Shown: in pieces, positions 60,151 to 64,000 of the stretch
Layout: every line of letters starts with the position of its first letter
How positions within the stretch are numbered: position 1 is the stretch's first letter
DNA from: Mesodorylaimus sp. YZB2_4
Lineage: Eukaryota; Nematoda; Enoplea; Dorylaimida; Dorylaimidae
Assembly: GCA_030248295.1 (NCBI GenBank)
Contig: JASANH010000183.1
Location: 434,001 to 498,000 of the forward strand
Reading direction: 5' to 3'
DNA: 64,000 nucleotides
Position numbers and translations under genes: made by a program
The notes under the pieces: model-generated
Database searches by the model: none
The model's input: only the letters and a program-made list of their open reading frames with translations
What the model was told of the DNA's origin: nothing

Positions 60151-60481
60151 ATGGCAGGACGGCTTGAATCAAAGTTGGTACAAATTTGAAACCACGTTTT
60201 CGAATAAGATGAGTTTTTCGTTTCCAGCAAATCTTTTCGTTGGCCAAGAAACCAATATCTCTCTTAAACTCGACCAAATGGCGATTTTGCTGAGGTGTGA
60301 TGTCGGAATTCTTGACCAGGTTCAAAGCGAATTGAGCAATGGCTGTGATGAGTGTGGGACTAGCTTCGGTCAATCGCCTTTTGGCAGCAGATGGGAGTGA
60401 CAGGGAGACTATTTGCAACTCACGTTTAACTTTGCCAACAGACTCGGACATTTTCAAAGGCATTTGCACAGGCATTTGCAC
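60095..60481 (-). CDS. Polinton-like element ORF, basic protein
   Basis: 128 residues, intact, ATG 60481 (a further ATG at 60451, MSESVGKV). The core NLVKNSDITPQQNRHLVEFK...FLANEKICWKRK...RKRGF matches the pattern of a basic protein common in animal Polinton/adintovirus-like elements (N-L-L-K-G-x-I...L-x-x-[FY]-[KR]...LA-x-K...K-R...GGF). It is rich in Lys and Arg and may bind DNA in the particle. It lies 60 bp after the ATPase remnant and overlaps the downstream ORF. Confidence 0.6.
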   Translation of the reverse strand: MQMPVQMPLKMSESVGKVKRELQIVSLSLPSAAKRRLTEASPTLITAIAQFALNLVKNSDITPQQNRHLVEFKRDIGFLANEKICWKRKTHLIRKRGFKFVPTLIQAVLPYVERVRTDLSVRVPTFEK

Positions 60482-60540
60482 AGGCGATATGTTTTTATTG
60501 ACACTTCACAGTCTTCATGTGACAATCATCATCATCTTCT

Positions 60541-60835
60541 TCACACTTTGATGAATAAATTTGGAAATCGTTTATTGGCTTTTGCTTTCTCATAGGCATC
60601 GAGAAGAAAACCGTTTTTCCGGCGGAAAGCTTGCTGGGCGAATGTTTCCACTGTTCCCTCCATTCTCGGACCACGCATGAGTGTCAAGTATTGACAGTTT
60701 CTAGCAATAGTCCGCATTTCATCTCGATTATCGAACAAAGTTTGAATAATGTAAATGAGTGTGAATGGAGTATGATGCGAATCCACTGTAAACATACGCA
60801 CCAGTTGTTTATAGGTGTGCTCTACTGTGCTCTAT
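60541..60835 (-). pseudogene. Packaging ATPase (FtsK/HerA-type), C-terminal remnant
   Basis: The frame is open from about 60833 to the stop at 60541, with ATG at 60801. It contains FTVDSHHTPFTLIYIIQTLF, then RTIARNCQYLTLM and GFLLDAYEKA, matching in order the region after the Walker B motif of Polinton/adintovirus packaging ATPases (SHH-R-N-x-S-V...Q-N-L-F...R-T-I-S-L-N-x-x-Y...EAY-x-x-A). The Walker A and B part would lie to the right, where only non-coding sequence and the 3' end of a host gene are found. Truncated. Confidence 0.7.
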
Positions 60836-61152
60836 TGTATATGTCAAGTTGCTCGTAATCAAACGATTAAGTTTAGATGCTTCAAAACTGGAGTAAAACG
60901 ATGGCGGGTGACCAAATGGTGGTGGTTACGTTGCCCCTTGTGCAGTAAAATGGTGAAAAATCAAGCGCAGCAGACAAAGCGAAGCGAAGTCAATACATCT
61001 TGCCTTCAGTGATCACAACCACACTTGGGGTTAGCAGCAAGCAAGCATACTTTACGTACACTGTATGCTTATCCATAACCTACATAGAGAATGTACCAAA
61101 GGAAAAAATACATCGTCTATGAATCTATATGACTCTACCTACACGCAGAAAG

Positions 61153-64000
61153 TTATAATTTCTTTTCACATAAATCTCCCGCAAAACCTGGCGGGCAGTA
61201 ACACTGATTTCCATTCGATTTTGTACTGTCTTGAAGGCATAAACCACCATTTTGACATTTTTTCTCGGCGCTCTCGTCTAAACTGCACAAATGAAATTTG
61301 GGCTCTTCGTGGTCCACCGAAATTGTTGTCGAGCTCTGATAAGCATATTGGCACTGGCCGCCCAAGTATCCTAGTGGGCAGAGGCAAGCATACGTGCCAT
61401 TCGCTACTGTCACGCAACGACCCCCGTTCGCACAATGACACTTGGAATGGTCACTCAAATGTTGGCATCGATCACCTCGCCAACCACTCGGGCACAGACA
61501 TCCGCATTGGCCATTCGATAGCTCGACATACATCGCCCCGTTGAAGCAAGTGAGCGAATGGCAGTGACGCCTCAAAGAATCCTTGCTTGGGATTGAACCA
61601 ATCATACCGACGGGAGGACTCTCCAAATTAGCTTCTTCATTTGAACTGGGGCATCTACACTCTGACCAACTACGCTGGGGCGGGACTAGCGGTGTGCGGC
61701 AGACAGAGGTAACGTTGAGTTCTCCTGCAAAAGAAATTCAGAGCGAGAAGATTTGAGAAAAGGGTCGAAGGTGCCAAACTTTGCCCATCGAGTGAATTGC
61801 ATTTACTGCAACATGTTTTGGCTGATTTTGGGAGTAAAATTACTGGTTCTTGGTAGTACCGCCATGCCCAAGTGTTGTTCATTTCACTCTCCCTCCTCCG
61901 TGGACCCTGACCTCCCCGCCTAATTTTGTTTGAAAAAAGTTTCTCATGATATAATTTAAGCATTCACGGCATACCTATATACAAATATGTCAATATATAT
62001 TCGTAAACGTATATACTGTATACTGTATACTGCATGTCCACGCGATAGTACAGTATATGTATGTGTACTCAGGATGTCCGCGCTGACACTGTTGCATGTG
62101 CACTGTATCTGTCTATGCCATTGATAAGTCCGAGATTTTCCTGATTATGCCTAAAAAGAACACATTGCTGCTTCAATACAGTATGAACTTGTATCTTTGA
62201 CTCGGTGGTTTTATGTGACTGAGATCCACATGCATTCTTACACACTGTGCAGTACTGCATGTTCAGTATTGTCAGACAATACTCATCGAATTTTCATCGA
62301 AATACTGTAATGTAGCTTTTACTAATATGCTTTTTATGTTTTCTCGTGCAATGAGAAACATGCATTTAACATAGTTCTTACCTATCAATTCTCCTAGTTT
62401 TGCAGCAATTGCTTGGCCAGCCGCAATTCGGAAATTTAGAGGGGGCGACAATTCATTTTGTATCGACTGCAATAGTTTCCTCTGTTCTTTCAGAGGCAGC
62501 ACAGACTCTTCTTCTTTGACTTCACCATTCGAATGCGGGGAGGTGGCACCATTTTCCAAACACTTGTTAACGTTCGTGGCAGCTAAGGCAGTTTTATTCT
62601 CATGTAAAATCACGTACGCATCAGAACTGGTCGAAGATGTCGTTGAATTCTTGTCCACTGATTCATTCTTTGGTGATAACGTTATGGTTGATTTTGCTGA
62701 ACTTGCTTCCTTGCTTGTTTTTCCTTCTGCCGGAGGTTTTTTCGACACCTCATTGCTTTTTGCACCTTCTTGGCCGTCATTATTAGATTTGATTGTGATA
62801 TTCTCGTGCTCAATTTCAGCAGGTGTTACGATGTGAGTTTGCTCGTGCAACTTCATTTCAGGGCTGGATTTCTCTGTAGTTCTCTGATTTCCTCCACTTT
62901 CCAGTTCTTTGCTGCTTTTTGCTGGGCTGCTGTTATGGTTTCCTTCTGTTGTTCCAGTCGAAGACATCAATTCTGACAAACCATGGGTTGAATTATCCAG
63001 GCTGTTATCACTTTTCACCGACGATGATGTTGTGTCGAGTCCTTCGTGCTGTGTGCTATGACCCGCGATTCCAGATGGCGTAGTCTCTGCAGAAGCATTT
63101 TCAGTTTTAGCTTTCTGCTCGCTGTGCTCTGGTACTCTAATTGCATTTCCATGACCTTCTGGACTCTCAGTTCCATTTGTCGTTCCATGTTCAGGGCCAG
63201 TCGGTCTTGGAGAAGTGACTACGACAGAACCCAACGCTTCTGCTTTGCTTGACTTTTCTTTCGATCCAGCTGGAGGAGCGTGGGTGGGTTCAGGTGTGGT
63301 TACGCTATGAGATAATCCTGGCGAAGTGGAATACGCAGGTGTTGTCTCTTTACCTTCAACGCCAGGGTCACTTGTGCCTGGATTGAATAGTCTCCGATTG
63401 AATATCACCCTGACTATGTAGGTCTGACCATGATGCGATGAAGTGGTTGTAGCTGCTTCAGCTTCAGGAATTTCTGTCCTTTCGCCACGAGTAGCCGTTG
63501 CTTCTCCACCATTTGTTGAACGACCTGTGGTTTCATATGGGGATGGCGACGACGCTCCGCCATGGCCACTTTCTGGTGTCCCATTGTCTGGGTTACTCAG
63601 GACGGTTGGCGTAGAAACATGAGGACTCAAGGTTCCACTTTCAATTGCATTTCCATGACCATGCTCCGTCGAGGCACTATCCACAGCTGATTGAGGGCTA
63701 GGAGACGTTGCGTGCTCACTATGCGGAGGCTCGCTGGAAGAATGAAGGGCAGCTCCGTGATTCTCGTACGGATGGCCCTCAACACTTGCGGTGTGTCCCT
63801 TTGGTTCTTCGGCCGCACCGGCTGCGGTCTTCTCACCAGATCTATTCGAGGCGTGTGATGGTGAGTTTGTGTTAGACAGCTCACTTCCGCTGCCTTGATG
63901 AGCGCTAGTAGGCTCATGGGCGTCAATCGCTAGTAGGCTCGTTGCTGTCCCGTGTTCTTGCGGTTTCGCTGGTGCTGAGGTTGTAACAGAGCCTGCCGAT
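61153..64000 (-). CDS. Mucin-like secreted protein with EGF repeats, 3' part
   Basis: Two exons: 62382-64000 (open to the right edge, no start in the window) and 61153-61724, joined in phase 1 across a 657-bp intron. The first exon encodes over 500 residues rich in Ser, Thr, Gly, His and Pro with many NxS/T sequons, a heavily O-glycosylated mucin-type region. It ends in a conserved-looking helix (NFRIAAGQAIAAKLGELIG). The second exon has three EGF-like modules, e.g. CHCANGGRCVTV...YACLCPLGYLGGQC and CQNGGLCLQ...CYCPPGFAGDLC, and stops soon after (EKKL), so there is no C-terminal membrane anchor. Likely extracellular. The Polinton-like remnant begins about 300 bp beyond its stop. Confidence 0.8.

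Overview
The window is nuclear DNA from an invertebrate animal. Genes have GT-AG introns from about 50 bp to over 1 kb, and the space between them is full of tRNA-like SINEs, MITEs and retroelement fragments. Several features lean towards a nematode-like or other ecdysozoan genome: a TWK-type potassium channel and an intronless chemoreceptor-like 7TM protein. The alpha-like GST and the AGTRAP-like gene do not settle it, so I leave the phylum open. No rRNA, bona fide tRNA or CRISPR array was seen.

Layout. 0.3-1.8 kb: 5' part of a secreted GH65-type glucosidase (PGGHG-like, minus), cut by the left edge. 1.8-7.2 kb: repeat-rich spacer. 7.3-10.8 kb: two-pore K+ channel (plus, six exons). 11.0-16.1 kb: two tandem SLC46-like transporters (minus); the second carries an in-frame TGA. 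18.4-19.0 kb: AGTRAP-like four-TM protein (plus). 19.6-20.8 kb: mitochondrial ribosomal protein L40 (minus). 23.2-26.4 kb: WIPI3/4-type autophagy PROPPIN (minus, nine exons). 30.0-31.0 kb: single-exon GPCR (plus). 31.2-32.6 kb: inverted-repeat element with an LTR-like insertion. 34.5-35.3 kb: two short secreted-peptide-like ORFs. 38.3-40.6 kb: glutathione S-transferase (plus, six exons). 40.9-43.9 kb: exons of one or more unknown minus-strand genes, including a prepropeptide-like start. 48.0-52.1 kb: CYP3-clan cytochrome P450 (plus, ten exons, one frameshift). 53.3-53.9 kb: a three-exon small secreted glycoprotein (minus). 55.3-57.7 kb: low-complexity sequence, a non-LTR reverse transcriptase fragment split by a MITE, and nested palindromes. 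58.2-60.9 kb: a decayed Polinton/adintovirus-like element (B-family DNA polymerase C-terminus on plus; packaging-ATPase tail and two small ORFs on minus). 61.2-64.0 kb: a mucin-like protein with EGF repeats (minus), cut by the right edge.

The host genes are unrelated housekeeping, membrane and detoxification genes; GST and P450 act in the same broad xenobiotic pathway but nothing shows co-regulation. The main surprises are the Polinton-like remnant, a MITE whose insertion and target duplication can be read exactly inside a reverse transcriptase, a gene-conversion tract between the SLC46 copies, and strong enrichment of the heptamer TACTGTA/TACAGTA in non-coding DNA.
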